DNA of 64,000 nt, taken from positions 248,001-312,000 of the forward strand of contig NZ_NHMK01000009.1 of assembly GCF_002198095.1 (NCBI RefSeq), written 5' to 3'. Shown piece after piece: positions 23,093 through 35,913 of this stretch (positions are counted from its first letter, which is position 1; every line of letters begins with the position of its first letter). Under the pieces are notes generated by a model. It did not search any database. It had not been told where the DNA came from and worked only from the letters and a program-made list of their open reading frames with translations. Source of the stretch: Deinococcus indicus (GTDB lineage: Bacteria; Deinococcota; Deinococci; Deinococcales; Deinococcaceae). The position numbers and the translations under genes were made by a program.

Positions 23093-23731
23093 ATGACCGC
23101 TCCGCTGCCGCCCGCCCACTTCGCCGGGAATCCCGTGGAGATCGCCCGGAACCTGTTGGGCGGCACCCTGGTCCGGCAGGTTCCGGACCATGAGAACCGC
23201 GTGGGAATCCGCCTCACGGGCACCATCGTGGAAGTCGAGGCCTACGACTGCCCCCGCGACCCCGCCTGCACCGCCGGACGCTTCCACGCCGCCCGCAGCG
23301 CCGACATGGCCATCCCGCCCGGCACGTGGCTGTTCTGGACGGCGCACGGCCACCCGTTGCTGCAGGTCGCCTGCCGCCCGGAGGGCGTGTCCGCCAGCGT
23401 GCTGATTCGCGCCATTCAGCCGCTGGAGGGCCTGGGCCAGATGCTGACCTTCCGGCCCGTCACCCGCGAACGCGACCTGACGAACGGCCCCGCGAAACTC
23501 GTGTACGCGCTGGGTCTGGACCCCGCGCGGATCAGCGGGCGGCCCGTGAACGCCCCGGAACTGCACCTCCTGCCGCCCCCCGCGCCGCTGCCCGACGAGA
23601 TGGTCGAGGTCACCGCCCGCGTCGGCATCCGCGAGGGCCGCACCCTCCCGTGGCGCTTCACCGTCCGCGGCAACCCCTGGGTATCGCCCGCCGCGCCCAG
23701 CATGGACCTCGCTCTCAGCCCTGCGGAGTAG
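23093..23731 (+). CDS. mpg: DNA-3-methyladenine glycosylase (AAG/MPG family)
   Basis: A 212-residue monofunctional glycosylase that removes alkylated and deaminated purines in base-excision repair. Family features are [12 protein letters not shown] opening ([13 protein letters not shown]), the catalytic-Glu segment [18 protein letters not shown], and the late [12 protein letters not shown] and RIGIREG-type ([15 protein letters not shown]) motifs. Its 3' end overlaps that of the convergent meaB gene by 17 bp. DNA alkylation repair fits the organism's known robustness, but nothing here shows special regulation. Confidence 0.9.
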   Translation: MTAPLPPAHFAGNPVEIARNLLGGTLVRQVPDHENRVGIRLTGTIVEVEAYDCPRDPACTAGRFHAARSADMAIPPGTWLFWTAHGHPLLQVACRPEGVSASVLIRAIQPLEGLGQMLTFRPVTRERDLTNGPAKLVYALGLDPARISGRPVNAPELHLLPPPAPLPDEMVEVTARVGIREGRTLPWRFTVRGNPWVSPAAPSMDLALSPAE

Positions 23732-24683
23732 CGGGAGCGCCCAACAGCGCCGCGACGCCCTGCACCGCCGTGCGCTCGCCGCGCAGGACCTCGGCGCGCA
23801 GGGCGTGCAGCCGCGCCGGGTCCAGGCCCGCCTGGAACGCCCGCCACGCGGCCTCGCGCAGCAGTTCGTCGAACCACTGCGCCGCCTGCCCCTGACGTTT
23901 CACGCGCAGGTCCACTGCCGTGCGGTACGCCTCGACGGTCGCCCACACGCCGTCCAGTCCCTCACCGGTCAGCGCGGAGGCCCGCAGTGCCACGGGTCGC
24001 CACGGCGCGTCGTGCGGGGTGAGCAGCGTCAGCGCCGTCCGCAACTCCGTCTGGGCACGCACCGCCGCCTGCGGGTTCGTGTCCGCCTTGTTCACCACGC
24101 ACACGTCCGCGAGCTCCATGATCCCCCGCTTGATGCCCTGCAACTCGTCCCCCGCGTTCGGGAGGGTCAGCAGCACGAACAGGTCCGTCATGGCGGCCAC
24201 CTGCGTCTCGCTCTGGCCCACGCCGACCGTCTCCACGAGGATCACGTCGAACCCCGCCGCCTCGCACAGCGTGATCGACTCGCGCGTGCGCCGCGCCACG
24301 CCACCCAGCGTGCCCCCGCTGGGGCTGGGCCGGATGAAGGCGTTCGGGTGCGCCGTCAGGCGCGGCATGCGCGTCTTGTCGCCCATGATGCTGCCGCCTG
24401 TCCGGGCCGAACTGGGGTCCACGGCCAGCACCGCCACCCGGTGCCCCGCGTCGGCCAGTCGCACGCCCAGCGCCTCGATGAACGTGCTCTTGCCCACGCC
24501 CGGCACGCCCGTCAGGCCGATCCGCACCGACCGCCCCGCCCGCGGCAGCACCTCCGACAGGAGCGCCTGAGCCTGCGCCTCATGCTCGGGCCGCGTGGAC
24601 TCGACCAGCGTGATCGCCTTCGCCAGCGCCCGCCGCGCGCCCGACAGCAGCGGCAGCGTCAGGGGATGCGGAGCGGCGGACAA
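23715..24683 (-). CDS. meaB: MeaB/ArgK-type GTPase chaperone of methylmalonyl-CoA mutase
   Basis: A 322-residue G3E-type GTPase with P-loop [12 protein letters not shown] (about 47-58), [19 protein letters not shown] switch region, ETVGVGQSE (G3) and VVNKAD (G4). MeaB loads and protects the adenosylcobalamin cofactor of methylmalonyl-CoA mutase. The best start is a TTG at 24683 preceded by AGAGAGG; no ATG or GTG is in frame near the family N-terminus. It overlaps the preceding secreted-protein gene by 25 nt. The mutase is the first gene of the same cluster. Confidence 0.9.
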   Translation of the reverse strand: MSAAPHPLTLPLLSGARRALAKAITLVESTRPEHEAQAQALLSEVLPRAGRSVRIGLTGVPGVGKSTFIEALGVRLADAGHRVAVLAVDPSSARTGGSIMGDKTRMPRLTAHPNAFIRPSPSGGTLGGVARRTRESITLCEAAGFDVILVETVGVGQSETQVAAMTDLFVLLTLPNAGDELQGIKRGIMELADVCVVNKADTNPQAAVRAQTELRTALTLLTPHDAPWRPVALRASALTGEGLDGVWATVEAYRTAVDLRVKRQGQAAQWFDELLREAAWRAFQAGLDPARLHALRAEVLRGERTAVQGVAALLGAPATPQG

Positions 24684-25195
24684 GTGAACCTCTCTATCAG
24701 GTCGGCGGGGCGCAGTTCGCGCTCCAGGGTCGGCCAGGGGACGCGGTACTCGGGCTGCACGTCGCCCCACTCGCGGGTGTGCACGACCTGCCCATCCGGG
24801 CCGATCAGCAGCTCAATCCGCGCCGCCACCCCGTCCTGGCCGGGCGTGCGGCGCAGCGCCCACGAGTACGCGCGGGGGCGGCCCGCCTCGTCCCAGTCGA
24901 TGCGCTGCTCGGTCCGGTGCGGGTTCCAGCCGGACGCCGCGCGGAACACCAGCCGCCGCACCGTGCCGCGCGCGTCCGTCCAGGTCTGCACGTCGAAGAA
25001 CGCGTCCATGATGCACGGCATCGAAGAACCCTGGAACGCCCGCCACCCCCCCAGCGCGGCGTCGTTCCCGGTCACGACCGCCCGCGCGGACGGGGCAGGG
25101 GAGAGGCCCACCGGACCGCTCACCCCGCCCGCCAGCACGGTCCCACCCGACAGCGGCGCACACACCAGCAGCGCCAGCAACACCTGTTTCAACAT
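24659..25195 (-). CDS. Secreted protein of unknown function (178 residues)
   Basis: A signal peptide ([24 protein letters not shown]) is followed by a domain with a mixed beta pattern ([55 protein letters not shown]). The recurring strand-turn units with D-x-x-G-R recall loose YD-type repeats. It contains two cysteines after the signal peptide region. Its ATG overlaps the end of the previous gene by 7 nt. No family assigned. Confidence 0.65.
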   Translation of the reverse strand: MLKQVLLALLVCAPLSGGTVLAGGVSGPVGLSPAPSARAVVTGNDAALGGWRAFQGSSMPCIMDAFFDVQTWTDARGTVRRLVFRAASGWNPHRTEQRIDWDEAGRPRAYSWALRRTPGQDGVAARIELLIGPDGQVVHTREWGDVQPEYRVPWPTLERELRPADLIERFTCPPLRIP

Positions 25196-25617
25196 GTCAG
25201 CCCCCTCGGCACCGCCCGCAGGTACGACCCCAGCGGTGTCGTCACGCCCCGAGCGCGGAACCCCGTCTCCTTCACCAGTCGCCCCCGCGCGTCGAACGAC
25301 CCGCGCACGTCCAGCAGGCGCCCCGCGAACCCACTCCAGTTCACGCTGAGCCCCGTCAGACGCCCGGCGCGGTCGTAACTCTGCCGCACCCACAGACGGT
25401 TGTCCGGCACCAGCCGCGCGTACGTCAGGCTCCGCACCCGGCCCGAGCGGTCCAGCAGGTACGTCGTGTCCCCCCGCTCGCACACCCGCAGACCCCCCAC
25501 CTGCGCGGGCGGCCCCGCAGGCGGCGCGGGCAGGGTGGTCCCCGCCGCCCCTGCACCGCCCAGACCAGCCACGCCCAGCACGGCACACGCCGCCACAGCC
25601 CTCAGTCGCTTCAGCAT
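25189..25617 (-). CDS. Secreted protein of unknown function (142 residues)
   Basis: A signal peptide (MLKRLRAVAACAVLGVAGLGGAGA) precedes YD-like strand units (YLLDRSGRVRSLTYARL, QSYDRAGRLTGLSVNW, GSFDARGRLVKETGF). It is similar in plan to the next gene and the two may be diverged paralogues. It begins 37 nt after the mutase stop codon, so it is probably in the same operon. No biochemical link to B12 metabolism is evident. Confidence 0.65.
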   Translation of the reverse strand: MLKRLRAVAACAVLGVAGLGGAGAAGTTLPAPPAGPPAQVGGLRVCERGDTTYLLDRSGRVRSLTYARLVPDNRLWVRQSYDRAGRLTGLSVNWSGFAGRLLDVRGSFDARGRLVKETGFRARGVTTPLGSYLRAVPRGLTC

Positions 25618-25654
25618 GCGGGCAGGTACGCGGTGGTGGGGGCCGGGGTTGCGT

Positions 25655-27808
<2,154 letters not shown>

Positions 27809-28143
27809 GCGGTGGACCTCCGGCGGGTCGGGAATGGAGGAAACAGGCCGCGCCGTACAGGGCGCGTCGGTCGTGCAGCTTGAGGCGTCCATCATGCCAC
27901 GCGGTCAAACGTGCGTTAGGGCATTTGTCATCACGGCGCCTGACCGGCGGTCCGGCCCGGTGGAGTGGGTCGGTGGTGCGGCTCGGTGGGCCGGGCCGCC
28001 TGCCGGGCCTCTGTTCCTGCCCAGCCTTTCCCGGCGGCCCGTGCCGGGGCAGAGCGGCTGGCAGTTGCCATTCTCACCGCGCCAGTTCATTTCACGTAAA
28101 ACCAGGGTGGGGGTGTCTGTTCCAGACGTAACGTGAGCAATGT
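27809..28143. other. Divergent intergenic region, mutA / rpe
   Basis: These 335 bp between the start of mutA and the promoter of rpe contain the mutA ribosome-binding site and, near the rpe end, loosely inverted TCACGT (28092) and ACGTGA (28131) hexamers. No further gene, repeat or clear terminator was seen. Confidence 0.5.
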
Positions 28144-28149
28144 TAGACT
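28144..28149 (+). promoter_or_regulatory. -10 box of the rpe-comB operon
   Basis: TAGACT ends 7 nt before the GTG at 28157. It shows that the in-frame GTG at 28133 would be upstream of the transcript and therefore is not the start. Confidence 0.6.
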
Positions 28150-28156
28150 GCCGGGC

Positions 28157-28831
28157 GTGACTGCCGAATCCGACACCCCCCGGCGCGTACTTCTCGCCCC
28201 GAGCCTCCTCGCCAGCGACTTCACCCGCCTCGGCGACGAACTCCAGGCCATCGCCGGCGCCGACTGGGCGCACGTCGATGTCATGGACGGCCAGTTCGTG
28301 CCCAACATCTCCTTCGGCCTGCCCATCCTCGCCGCCGCCCGCGCCGCCAGCCCGCTGTTCATGGACGTCCACCTCATGATCGACCGGCCCGAACGCTACC
28401 TGAAAGACTTCGCCGACGCCGGCGCCGACGGCCTGACCGTCCACGTGGAAAGCACCCCCCACATCCACCGCGCCGTCCAGCAGATCCGCGAACTCGGCAA
28501 GAAGGCGGGCGTCACCCTCAACCCCGGCACGCCCCTCGAAACGCTCCGCCCCGTCCTGCCCGACGTGGACCTCGTGCTGATCATGAGCGTCAACCCCGGC
28601 TTCGGCGGCCAGAAATTCATCCCGCACAGCCTCGACCGCATCCGCACCGTCCGCCGCTGGCTGGACGAACTCGGCAGCTCCGCCGAACTGCAGGTCGACG
28701 GCGGCGTCGGCCCCACCAACGCCCGCGCCGTCGTCGCCGCCGGCGCCAGCAACCTCGTGGCGGGTAGCGCCGTCTTCGGCCCCGGCGGCGCGCAGGCCGG
28801 CCTGGAACGCCTGCGCGAGGCCCTGAAGTAA
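28157..28831 (+). CDS. rpe: Ribulose-phosphate 3-epimerase
   Basis: A 224-residue TIM-barrel enzyme of the pentose phosphate pathway that interconverts ribulose-5-P and xylulose-5-P. Metal and catalytic residues are visible in [21 protein letters not shown] (His/Asp), MDVHLMI, and ELQVDGGVG (Asp). The phosphate loop is in [12 protein letters not shown]. The GTG at 28157 follows the promoter box by 7 nt. The comB gene begins one base after its stop codon. Confidence 0.93.
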   Translation: MTAESDTPRRVLLAPSLLASDFTRLGDELQAIAGADWAHVDVMDGQFVPNISFGLPILAAARAASPLFMDVHLMIDRPERYLKDFADAGADGLTVHVESTPHIHRAVQQIRELGKKAGVTLNPGTPLETLRPVLPDVDLVLIMSVNPGFGGQKFIPHSLDRIRTVRRWLDELGSSAELQVDGGVGPTNARAVVAAGASNLVAGSAVFGPGGAQAGLERLREALK

Positions 28832-28832
28832 C

Positions 28833-29561
28833 ATGCGCCTCCGCGTCGATCTTCTTCCCCACGGCAACTACCCCGACGTGGTCGTCATCGTGGACGTCCT
28901 GCGCGCCACCACCACCGCCGTCGCCTACCTGGAACGCGGCGCCGACGCCCTGCTCCTGACCGCCACCCCCGAAGTCGCCCTGGCCCTGCGCCCCGAAGGC
29001 GAAAGCACCCCCTACCTGCTCGGCGGGGAACGCGGCGGCCTGCCCATCCCCGGCTTCGACTTCGGGAACAGTCCCGTCGAGGCCGCCGGGCAGAACTTCA
29101 CCGGCAAGACGGTCGTCATGAACACCACCAACGGCACCGGCGCCGCCCACACCGCCGCGCACAGCGGCAAGCACGTGTTCCTCGCGGCCCTCACGAACGC
29201 CCACGCCGCCGCCCGCCGCGCCCGCGCCGCCGCCACCGAGGAGATCGCCATCGTCTGCGCCGGCACCGACAACCACGTCGGCCTGGAAGACGTGTACGCC
29301 GCCGGGGTGCTCGCCGAGTACCTGCTCGCCATGGGCGAATTCAGCGTCGACGACGGCGCCCGCATCGCCCTGACCGTCCGCCGCAACGGAGGCAACCCCC
29401 TGGAGGCGCTGGGCAGCAGCGGTCACGGCGCCCACCTGACCCGCCTGGGCCTCAGCGAGGACGTCCGCTACGCCGCCGGCCTGAGCACCAGCACCATCGT
29501 CCCCACCCTGACCCGCGACGACAGCACCCCCGACCAGACCCTGAAATTCACGGCCGGCTGA
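28833..29561 (+). CDS. comB: ComB-type 2-phosphosulfolactate phosphatase
   Basis: A 242-residue protein of the ComB family, with signature segments [39 protein letters not shown] and NTTNGTGA. In methanogens ComB dephosphorylates 2-phosphosulfolactate in coenzyme M synthesis. Bacterial homologues without the rest of that pathway probably act on another phosphate ester. It starts 1 nt after rpe, so the two are translationally coupled. The sugar-phosphate connection is suggestive only. Confidence 0.88.
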   Translation: MRLRVDLLPHGNYPDVVVIVDVLRATTTAVAYLERGADALLLTATPEVALALRPEGESTPYLLGGERGGLPIPGFDFGNSPVEAAGQNFTGKTVVMNTTNGTGAAHTAAHSGKHVFLAALTNAHAAARRARAAATEEIAIVCAGTDNHVGLEDVYAAGVLAEYLLAMGEFSVDDGARIALTVRRNGGNPLEALGSSGHGAHLTRLGLSEDVRYAAGLSTSTIVPTLTRDDSTPDQTLKFTAG

Positions 29562-29581
29562 CCCGCCGGACGACCACGAGC

Positions 29582-29614
29582 CTGCCCGCCTGCCATGTCT
29601 GGTCTGACGGGCAG
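29582..29614 (+). terminator. Probable terminator after comB
   Basis: CTGCCCG pairs with CGGGCAG over a 19-nt loop and is followed by ATTTGC. The stem is modest. Confidence 0.5.
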
Positions 29615-29658
29615 ATTTGCTAGGTGATACGTCGGGCGCGCACTAGCATGAACACTCC

Positions 29659-31428
29659 ATGAATGCCCCGGATCTCCTGCATCTGCTGCGCAGCGGCGAC
29701 ATAGAACCCCTTCACGCCCAGCTGAGCGACCTGCAGGCGCAGTTTGAGGCCGGAAAACTGCATGAGCGCGACCTGCTGCGCGCCTTCCATCCCTTCCAGA
29801 CGTCCGACCTGACCCTGAGCGACGGCTTTCAGAAATGGACCGAAAAGCGCCCCGGCACGTACGCCCCGCACGTCGCACTCGCAGGCTGGTTCCTGGGACG
29901 GGGCTGGGAAGCGCGCGGGGGCCAGAAGTCCAACCGCGTCAGTGACCAGGGTTGGCGTTCCCTGGATCACTTCCTGACCCAGGCGGACGGCTGCGCCCGC
30001 CACGCCGCCACCCTCACCGACAATCCCCTGGCGGCTTGGCATGTCATCGGACTGGTCAGCAACACGCGCGGCTGCCAGCTGAGCCTGCACGACGTGCAGA
30101 CGCAGCACTACCCGGACTGGTTCACACGCGGCGTCGCGGACAACCCAGGCAGTTTTGTCCTGCGCCGCGTCATGCTGCTGCACCTGCGCACCGAATGGGG
30201 CGGCAGCGAGGAACACATGCTCACCTTCGTGCGCCAGCAGCAGGATGCCGGGCTGCTCGGGCAGACCGACATGCAGCGCCTCTGGGCCGAATTCCACAGT
30301 TGTGTGGCGCATCACGCGCAGCATTTTTCGCAGGACCACGCACTGGCCGTGGAACGTGCACGCATCGCTGCTGAACTCGACCCGCTCCAGTCCGAGCAAC
30401 TCCTGATCTCCCTGACTGGAGCGAACGCCAGTCCGTTCGAACGTCTGGACGCCCTGCGCCGTTACCTTTCAGCGGCGCAGCAGGAGAACTCCGTACCTTC
30501 CAGCAATTTTGGCTGGGCGGTGCTCAATGCCGAAGACTGGATCAGGCCCGAGCTTCCACGCATCACGGCCCTGCTGGACCGCGCCGCTCAGGACGGCGAC
30601 GCCGATTCGGCCGTCCTGCTTGGTCACATGCAGTTGATCCATCCCGCGTGGGGGACGCAGAGTGCCCGCGCCGTTCTGGAAATCGCCCGCGACCAGGGCC
30701 ACACGGCAGCGGCCGAAACCCTCGCCTACCTCAGCGAACACACCTCCGCACCCGTCGAGCAGCGACGAGAAGACATCCTCAAGGCGGCCGACCTGCTCAG
30801 CGGCGAAATGAGCTGGCACGTGTACCAGCAGTTTCCGGAATTCCAGCGTCAGTTCAATCTGGAGCCACGGCAACGCTTCAAGTACCTGCACCGCGCCGCC
30901 GACGGTGGTGAAAACGACGCACGTTTCGAACTGGCGCAGCAGTTACGGGCCGGGAATGTCGAACTGGGCGAGGACGGCCTGCTGCGTCCCGTGGATACCC
31001 AGCCGCTCCAGGCCAGTCTGGACTACGCCAAGCACCTGCTGGAACGCGCCGCCAGCACCGATCACGCGCCGTCCAGCAAGGCGCTCAAGGCCGCGCGGGA
31101 GCGTGACTGGCAGGCGGAAACGGCCCGGCGCGTGAAACTCAGAGCCGTCCAGACAGGACCGGTAAAACTTGGGGAGCCAGCGGGAGAGCGGCAGGCCCGT
31201 GTGCCCTGGTGGCTGATCGCCGTGCTGATCGTCGGGGCGCTCCGGGCGTGCGCACACTTTACCGACGCGCCACCGACCTCAGAGGTGGATCCGTTCAGAC
31301 TGCTCGAGGAGCGCGCGGAGCTGTCTCAGCAGCAGGACCTGATCCAGCAGGTTGCCGACGGGAAACTGAAAGCAGTTCTGGAAGGAGATCAGGTGAAGTT
31401 CGTGCCGGTCGATCCCAGGGATCACTGA
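29659..31428 (+). CDS. Large helical-repeat protein with C-terminal membrane anchor (possible DUF4034)
   Basis: This 589-residue protein has an N-terminal region (about 1-200: FHPFQTSDLTLSDGFQKWTEKRPGTY, AGWFLGRGWEARG, AAWHVIGLV) that resembles DUF4034 proteins. Later segments look like Sel1-type helical repeats (AQDGDADSAVLLGHMQL, AADGGENDARFELAQQL). A single membrane helix (VPWWLIAVLIVGALRACAHF, about 515-535) is followed by a short acidic tail. TAGCAT lies 9 nt before the ATG. It uses visibly more A/T-ending codons than its neighbours, which hints at recent acquisition. Function unknown. Confidence 0.7.
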   Translation: MNAPDLLHLLRSGDIEPLHAQLSDLQAQFEAGKLHERDLLRAFHPFQTSDLTLSDGFQKWTEKRPGTYAPHVALAGWFLGRGWEARGGQKSNRVSDQGWRSLDHFLTQADGCARHAATLTDNPLAAWHVIGLVSNTRGCQLSLHDVQTQHYPDWFTRGVADNPGSFVLRRVMLLHLRTEWGGSEEHMLTFVRQQQDAGLLGQTDMQRLWAEFHSCVAHHAQHFSQDHALAVERARIAAELDPLQSEQLLISLTGANASPFERLDALRRYLSAAQQENSVPSSNFGWAVLNAEDWIRPELPRITALLDRAAQDGDADSAVLLGHMQLIHPAWGTQSARAVLEIARDQGHTAAAETLAYLSEHTSAPVEQRREDILKAADLLSGEMSWHVYQQFPEFQRQFNLEPRQRFKYLHRAADGGENDARFELAQQLRAGNVELGEDGLLRPVDTQPLQASLDYAKHLLERAASTDHAPSSKALKAARERDWQAETARRVKLRAVQTGPVKLGEPAGERQARVPWWLIAVLIVGALRACAHFTDAPPTSEVDPFRLLEERAELSQQQDLIQQVADGKLKAVLEGDQVKFVPVDPRDH

Positions 31429-31462
31429 ACGCCCGCTGACCTTCGGTGCGCCCCGCAGCAGG

Positions 31463-31468
31463 TAGGCT
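31463..31468 (+). promoter_or_regulatory. -10 box of nspC
   Basis: TAGGCT ends 7 nt before the GTG at 31476. Confidence 0.6.
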
Positions 31469-31475
31469 GTGGGGC

Positions 31476-32699
<1,224 letters not shown>

Positions 32700-32716
32700 G
32701 CCGGGCCGGTCATGCG

Positions 32717-32749
32717 CGCGGCGCACTCCCAGGGTGGGGGTGCGCCGCC
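32717..32749 (+). terminator. Terminator after nspC
   Basis: CGGCGCAC pairs with GTGCGCCG, with further near-matching GC outside, 18 nt after the stop codon. Confidence 0.6.
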
Positions 32750-32830
32750 GCGTGTCGAGTCGGATTGGAACCTGCCAGGGGCCGCGCACGTTGCAGCGCC
32801 GGCAAGATGGTGGTGGAGGCCGGGGGGAGG

Positions 32831-32969
32831 TGATACGGATTCCGTTTGTTTCGCCAACAATCCGGAACTTCACCGGATTGCCGGCTCCACGTCCGGAACC
32901 CGTTCTGCTCCTACTCGCTTCGCTCGGATTGAACGGGCTTTGCAGCCCATTCAATCCGAGTCCGTCTTA
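32831..32969 (-). repeat. Family B repeat, full copy
   Basis: On the minus strand the hairpin end begins TAAGACGGACTC, and its TAA is the stop codon of the DUF4384 gene. It has a big hairpin of the CGGGTT/AATCCG type. The other end is TGATACGGATTCCG at 32831. Confidence 0.85.
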
Positions 32970-34262
32970 CTTGCGGTAGACCTTCACGGCGCCGTTCACG
33001 GTACGGATGGTGCCGCCCTCGAAATCGGCGGCCCAGGCTCCGCCGATCTGGTACTGGTCGCGGGTGGGGAAGCCCAGGAACGAGCCGCTGCCGCCCAGAC
33101 CCTGGTAGGTTTTCAGGACCGGGCCGGTCAGCCAGAACGTGCCGTACTTCTCGGTGCCGTACAGCGCGCCGTTCTGGAAGAACCCGTACAGGCCGCTGGT
33201 GCCGTAGGTGTTGCGCGGGATGACCTTCTCGTCCCCGGCGGCCCAGCCCAGGCGGCTGGGGGGGCGGGTCGCGCCGTTCTCGGCTTTCGCCAGCGCCAGG
33301 TAGCGTTCGAGCAGCATGCCGTGCACGGCGTACGAGCGGCTGCTGCCGTTCGCGTGCAGCAGCGCCGCGTCGCCGTACGCGCCGACCCCACGGAACTTCT
33401 GCCACAGGCCGTCCCCCCATGGCGCGGCGTAGGTGGTGGCCTGCCCGAGGCTCTCGCTGCCCTTCAGGCGGGCGTAGGCGTCCACCATGGCCTGATCGCG
33501 CGCGGCGTTCTGGCGTTCGCCCGGCTGGATCTGTCCGGCCGGGGTGGGCTGCGGCGCGGGAGTGGGCTGTGGGGCCGGGGTGGGCTGCGCGGGCTGACCC
33601 TGGCCGGGCGTGATGGTCACGCTGCCGGTCGCGCCGCCGGGCGCCGGGGCGGGCGGAGTGACGGCCTCGCCGCCCACGCGGAAGGTGACGGTGTCGGTCG
33701 TCCAGGCGTCGGCCGGCAGGGGGCTCACGACGATGCTCAGCGCCCGCGCGAGGTTCTCCTGCCCCTGCACCCGCACCTGCGCGAAGCCCTGCCCCCCGGC
33801 GAAGCGGGCCACGTCGTTCAGGTCCAGTTCACGGGTGCTGGCCAGCGCCAGCAGGCGGTCCTGACCGTTCGGGCCGCCCACCGTGAAGGAGTACTTCGCG
33901 CCCTGCGACGGGAACACGCGGGTCACGCCGGCCTGCATGAAGTTGCTCTCCTCGAAGGTGTTCGGGAAGAACAGGTCAATCTGCCCGTTGGCGTTCACGT
34001 TGAACAGGTACACGTAGGCGTCCTGGTTGGTTTTCAGGCCGACGCTCAGCTGCTCGCCCTTGCGGTACACCGGGTTGCCCCGGCCGCCCGCGTCGCGGTT
34101 CACCCAGACTTCCACGTTCAGTTTCGTCTCGACGGGATTCACGATGATGCTCTGGGCGGTGATCTTCGCGGGACTGGCCCCCGCCCACGCTCCCAGCCCC
34201 AGCAGGGCGGACATGAGCAGCGTGGCGGATTTCAGCGGACGTCGGATCGGATCGGTATGCAT
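32967..34262 (-). CDS. Exported DUF4384/LGFP-repeat envelope protein
   Basis: This 431-residue protein has a signal peptide (about 1-31, LGAWAGASPA) and a DUF4384-like domain (about 35-205, including YRKGEQLSVGLKTNQDAYVYLFNVNANGQIDLFFPN). A Pro/Gln/Thr linker (about 215-255, repeated APQPTP) leads to a C-terminal region with an LGFP-type repeat (SGSFLGFPTRDQYQIGGAWAADFEGGTI). DUF4384 domains in Deinococcus are exported and are thought to be surface-associated, and LGFP repeats bind cell-wall polymers in other bacteria. AGGAGA precedes the ATG. Its stop codon is shared with a family B repeat. Confidence 0.78.
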   Translation of the reverse strand: MHTDPIRRPLKSATLLMSALLGLGAWAGASPAKITAQSIIVNPVETKLNVEVWVNRDAGGRGNPVYRKGEQLSVGLKTNQDAYVYLFNVNANGQIDLFFPNTFEESNFMQAGVTRVFPSQGAKYSFTVGGPNGQDRLLALASTRELDLNDVARFAGGQGFAQVRVQGQENLARALSIVVSPLPADAWTTDTVTFRVGGEAVTPPAPAPGGATGSVTITPGQGQPAQPTPAPQPTPAPQPTPAGQIQPGERQNAARDQAMVDAYARLKGSESLGQATTYAAPWGDGLWQKFRGVGAYGDAALLHANGSSRSYAVHGMLLERYLALAKAENGATRPPSRLGWAAGDEKVIPRNTYGTSGLYGFFQNGALYGTEKYGTFWLTGPVLKTYQGLGGSGSFLGFPTRDQYQIGGAWAADFEGGTIRTVNGAVKVYRK

Positions 34263-34412
34263 GGTGTCTCCTCTTGAAAGTGGTGCCCCCTGTGGGGCGG
34301 TCGGTGAGGAGGTCACCGTAGGCCGCGAAACTGACTCACAGCTGAGCGGTCGCCCGTCCGCAAGGAATCCCGAAGGTCAACTGAAGGCGGCGCCCCCCAC
34401 CCGCCCGCCTCC

Positions 34413-34449
34413 ATGAGCGTTCATTGACCGCCGCCTGAACGGACGTTCA
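34413..34449 (+). promoter_or_regulatory. Two related palindromes, probable TetR-type operators
   Basis: TGAACG-GA-CGTTCA (34436-34449) is a perfect 6-bp inverted repeat with a 2-bp spacer, the geometry of many TetR-family sites. A weaker relative, ATGAGCGTTCAT (34413-34424), has its centre about 24 bp upstream. Both lie between the DUF4384 gene and the divergent 34497 gene, 36 bp upstream of the latter's -10 box (TAGGCT, 34485-34490). Confidence 0.45.
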
Positions 34450-34496
34450 TGCCCGCCTGCCTGTCCGGTCGTCCCGGCGGGCGGTAGGCTGACGGC

Positions 34497-34895
34497 ATGG
34501 TCACCCGCCGAACCGCCCTGGGCGCGCTGCTGGGAACACTGCTCTGGAACGCGGGAGCGGCTGGGGTGCTGCCGGCGGGCCGCTCGGCACCGGCAGACCC
34601 GTGGCCGGCCGCGCCGGTCCTGACCCGGCTGTTCCGCCTGCCGGCCGGCCGCGCCGACGCCCAGGCGCTGATCGCCACGCTAGACCTGACGGTCGCGCAG
34701 GTGTGGGAACTGCGGCGGCTGGCGGGCAGCGAGACCCTGTCGGCCAGCGCGCCGGACTCCGGGACGGCCCGCGCGAAGATTGCCGCCACGAATGCCGAGA
34801 AGGACCGCAAGGTGCGCCTGCTGCTCGGCGCGGACTACGCCCGGTTCCGCGAGTGGGTGCGGGCGTGGTGGCGCAACCAGCTGCGCCGCCCCTGA
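34497..34895 (+). CDS. Small exported protein, unknown function
   Basis: A 132-residue protein with a signal peptide carrying a twin-Arg start (MVTRRTALGALLGTLLWNAGAAG) followed by a helical, charged domain (ALIATLDLTVAQVWELRRLAG, NAEKDRKVRLLLGADYARFREWVRAWW). It resembles small periplasmic helical proteins of the Spy/CpxP kind only in general character, and no family is claimed. The ATG follows TAGGCT by 6 nt. Confidence 0.65.
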   Translation: MVTRRTALGALLGTLLWNAGAAGVLPAGRSAPADPWPAAPVLTRLFRLPAGRADAQALIATLDLTVAQVWELRRLAGSETLSASAPDSGTARAKIAATNAEKDRKVRLLLGADYARFREWVRAWWRNQLRRP

Positions 34896-34924
34896 TGCCC
34901 AGCCGGACCAGGGGACGGCCCCTC

Positions 34925-35085
34925 GTACGGACCGCCGTTCGTTTCGCCAATCATCCGGAACTTCACCGGATTGCTGGCCCCACGTCCGGAGGGGCGTTTC
35001 TCTCTCACTCTGCGGGGCAGCTCTCCGGGTCGCATCCGCTCGGACCGGGCGGGCTTTGCAGCCCATTCAATCGGAGTCCGTATCA
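34925..35085 (-). repeat. Family B repeat, full copy
   Basis: The hairpin end finishes with the TGA stop of the DUF554 gene (35083-35085). The big hairpin is mismatched here (CGCCCCT arm with an AATCCG arm), which suggests a recombinant of the two subtypes. Confidence 0.85.
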
Positions 35086-35859
35086 GCCGCCCAGGCGGGT
35101 CACGGCCCACAGGGCCAGCGGCGCGAGCAGCAGCGCGGGCAGCAGGCTCCCGACCCGCACTCGGCGGTCCTCGAATCCCAGCCCGGCGAGCATCAGGTTC
35201 CAGCTGATCCCGATGATGGTCAGGCCGCCCGCCCCGGTGATCAGCAGCACGTACGGATTGGTCTTCAGCACCTGCGGGTCCGCGCCGCCCAGCAGTCCGG
35301 CCGCGAACGTCCCGGCCAGCAGGCTGATGCCGCCCTGCACCAGCAGCACCGTCAGGGCGCTGAAGCCCACCCCGATCCCGTACGCGCCGGCCAGTGCCAG
35401 CGCGGCGATGCCGTCCAGGGTGCTTTTCAGGACGTAGGTGCTGCTGTCGCCGGTCAGGCCGTTCTGCAGGCCGCCGATCACGGTCATGGGCCCCACGCAG
35501 AACAGCAGGCTGGCCGCCACGAACCCTTCCGTGAACCGCCCCCCGCCCCGGAAGCGGCGCTTGAGGGTCTGCCCCAGGCGCTCCAGGGCTTCCTCCACGC
35601 CCAGCGCCTCGCCGATCACCGCGCCCGCCGCGAGGCTGATCAGGGCCAGGATCACGCCCGGCACCGCGCCGCCCTGCACGCGGTTCAGGCTGCCCGCCAT
35701 GTCCAGCCCTATGAACAGCGTCACCAGACTCAGGGTCTGGAGCAGGGTGCGTTGCGTGCGTTCCGGCAGTCGCCCGCCGATGGTCAGGCCCAGCAGCGTG
35801 CCCAGCAGGACGGCGGCCACGTTCACGAACGTTCCGGAAAGTTGCGTCAGGAGACTCAT
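35083..35859 (-). CDS. DUF554 family membrane protein
   Basis: A 258-residue polytopic membrane protein with about seven hydrophobic segments. The DUF554 hallmarks are visible: FVNVAAVLLGTLLGLTIG at the start, FVAASLLFCVGPMTVIGGLQNGLTGD in the middle (Cys-Val-Gly-Pro-Met), and STLDGIAALALA. Homologues such as YdfK and YqgA have no settled function. TACAGT (35868-35873) lies 8 nt before the ATG. Confidence 0.88.
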   Translation of the reverse strand: MSLLTQLSGTFVNVAAVLLGTLLGLTIGGRLPERTQRTLLQTLSLVTLFIGLDMAGSLNRVQGGAVPGVILALISLAAGAVIGEALGVEEALERLGQTLKRRFRGGGRFTEGFVAASLLFCVGPMTVIGGLQNGLTGDSSTYVLKSTLDGIAALALAGAYGIGVGFSALTVLLVQGGISLLAGTFAAGLLGGADPQVLKTNPYVLLITGAGGLTIIGISWNLMLAGLGFEDRRVRVGSLLPALLLAPLALWAVTRLGG

Positions 35860-35913
35860 CGGACCCGACTGTAGCGCCCCGCCGATTCTGAAGGTCCGGG
35901 CAAGGCAACCCTG

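Noticed and set aside
28133..28156. Upstream GTG start for rpe
   Set aside because: It lies before the -10 box TAGACT at 28144, so it would not be on the transcript.
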